Source: Ferrithrix thermotolerans DSM 19514
GTDB lineage: Bacteria > Actinomycetota > Acidimicrobiia > Acidimicrobiales > Ilumatobacteraceae
Length of the DNA stretch: 5,513 bases
Direction: 5' to 3'
Assembly: GCA_945878705.1 (NCBI GenBank)
Contig: CAMCUE010000086.1
Span: 1-5,513, forward strand
The notes beneath the pieces were generated by a model, which searched no databases, was not told the DNA's origin, and worked only from the letters and a program-made list of their open reading frames with translations. The translations under genes were made by a program, and so were the position numbers. Every line of letters begins with the position of its first letter. The first letter of the stretch is position 1. Below, one piece after another: positions 5,471 through 5,513 of this stretch.

Positions 5471-5513
5471 GTGAAACGAAATTATCGAGTTGTTGTCGCA
5501 AAACCTGGCCTAG
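5471..5513 (+). CDS. Cobalamin (B12)-binding subunit, methylmalonyl-CoA mutase type (5' end only)
   Basis: The frame from GTG at 5471 reads VKRNYRVVVAKPGL up to the window edge, with V read as Met at the start. RVVVAKPGLDGHDRG is the well-known first strand of the stand-alone B12-binding subunit of methylmalonyl-CoA mutase and related acyl-CoA mutases, and the last visible base, g, fits the expected Asp codon. The DGHDRG part carrying the cobalt-ligating His would lie just outside. A TAA in the same frame at 5465-5467 shows that this is a separate small subunit (usually about 130-140 residues) and not the end of a fused large subunit; GTG is the only usual start after that stop. Its partner would be a large catalytic subunit acting in methylmalonyl-CoA to succinyl-CoA conversion. 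Only 14 codons are visible, so the exact mutase type is open. Confidence 0.72.
   Translation, partial: MKRNYRVVVAKPGL

Overview
The window looks like ordinary, compact chromosomal DNA from a Gram-positive-type actinobacterium. Acidimicrobiia (the Ilumatobacter-like or freshwater/marine lineages) is my best guess, from three things: the actinobacterial form of the YaaA start motif (LLPPSEGK), a dienelactone-hydrolase subfamily with SREF and SPVIAWLRALA motifs, and a secreted coiled-coil NlpC/P60 hydrolase of the RipA/PcsB design. Base composition is near balanced, lower than in most cultured actinobacteria. Coding density is very high and I see no phage, IS, CRISPR or RNA gene. The taxonomic call is inference.

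Layout: (1) 12-1127 (+), secreted NlpC/P60 peptidoglycan hydrolase; (2) 1169-1897 (+), dienelactone hydrolase family protein; (3) 1883-2674 (-), YaaA/DUF328 peroxide-stress protein, converging on gene 2 with a 15-bp overlap; (4) 2700-4943 (+), complete PcrA/UvrD-type superfamily 1A helicase, head-to-head with yaaA across 25 bp that hold a CCCCT/AGGGG inverted repeat; (5) 4972-5451 (-), small single-pass membrane protein of unknown function, converging on pcrA across a CTAG-rich repeat; (6) 5471 to the right edge (+), the first 14 codons of a stand-alone cobalamin-binding subunit of the methylmalonyl-CoA mutase type, head-to-head with gene 5 across only 19 bp.

The genes do not form one pathway. 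They cover cell-wall remodelling, a soluble hydrolase, oxidative and DNA damage tolerance (YaaA beside PcrA, possibly sharing control), an envelope protein of unknown role, and propionate/methylmalonyl-CoA metabolism at the right edge. No stretch without a gene exceeds about 45 bp.

I do not see a convincing undescribed system. The points most worth a second look are the CTAG tandem repeat between the converging genes 4 and 5, which supplies both stop codons, puts stops in all six frames and can fold as a hairpin; the two extremely short head-to-head spacers; the apparent loss of the third catalytic residue in the NlpC/P60 domain; and the unknown membrane protein facing the cobalamin-binding subunit.
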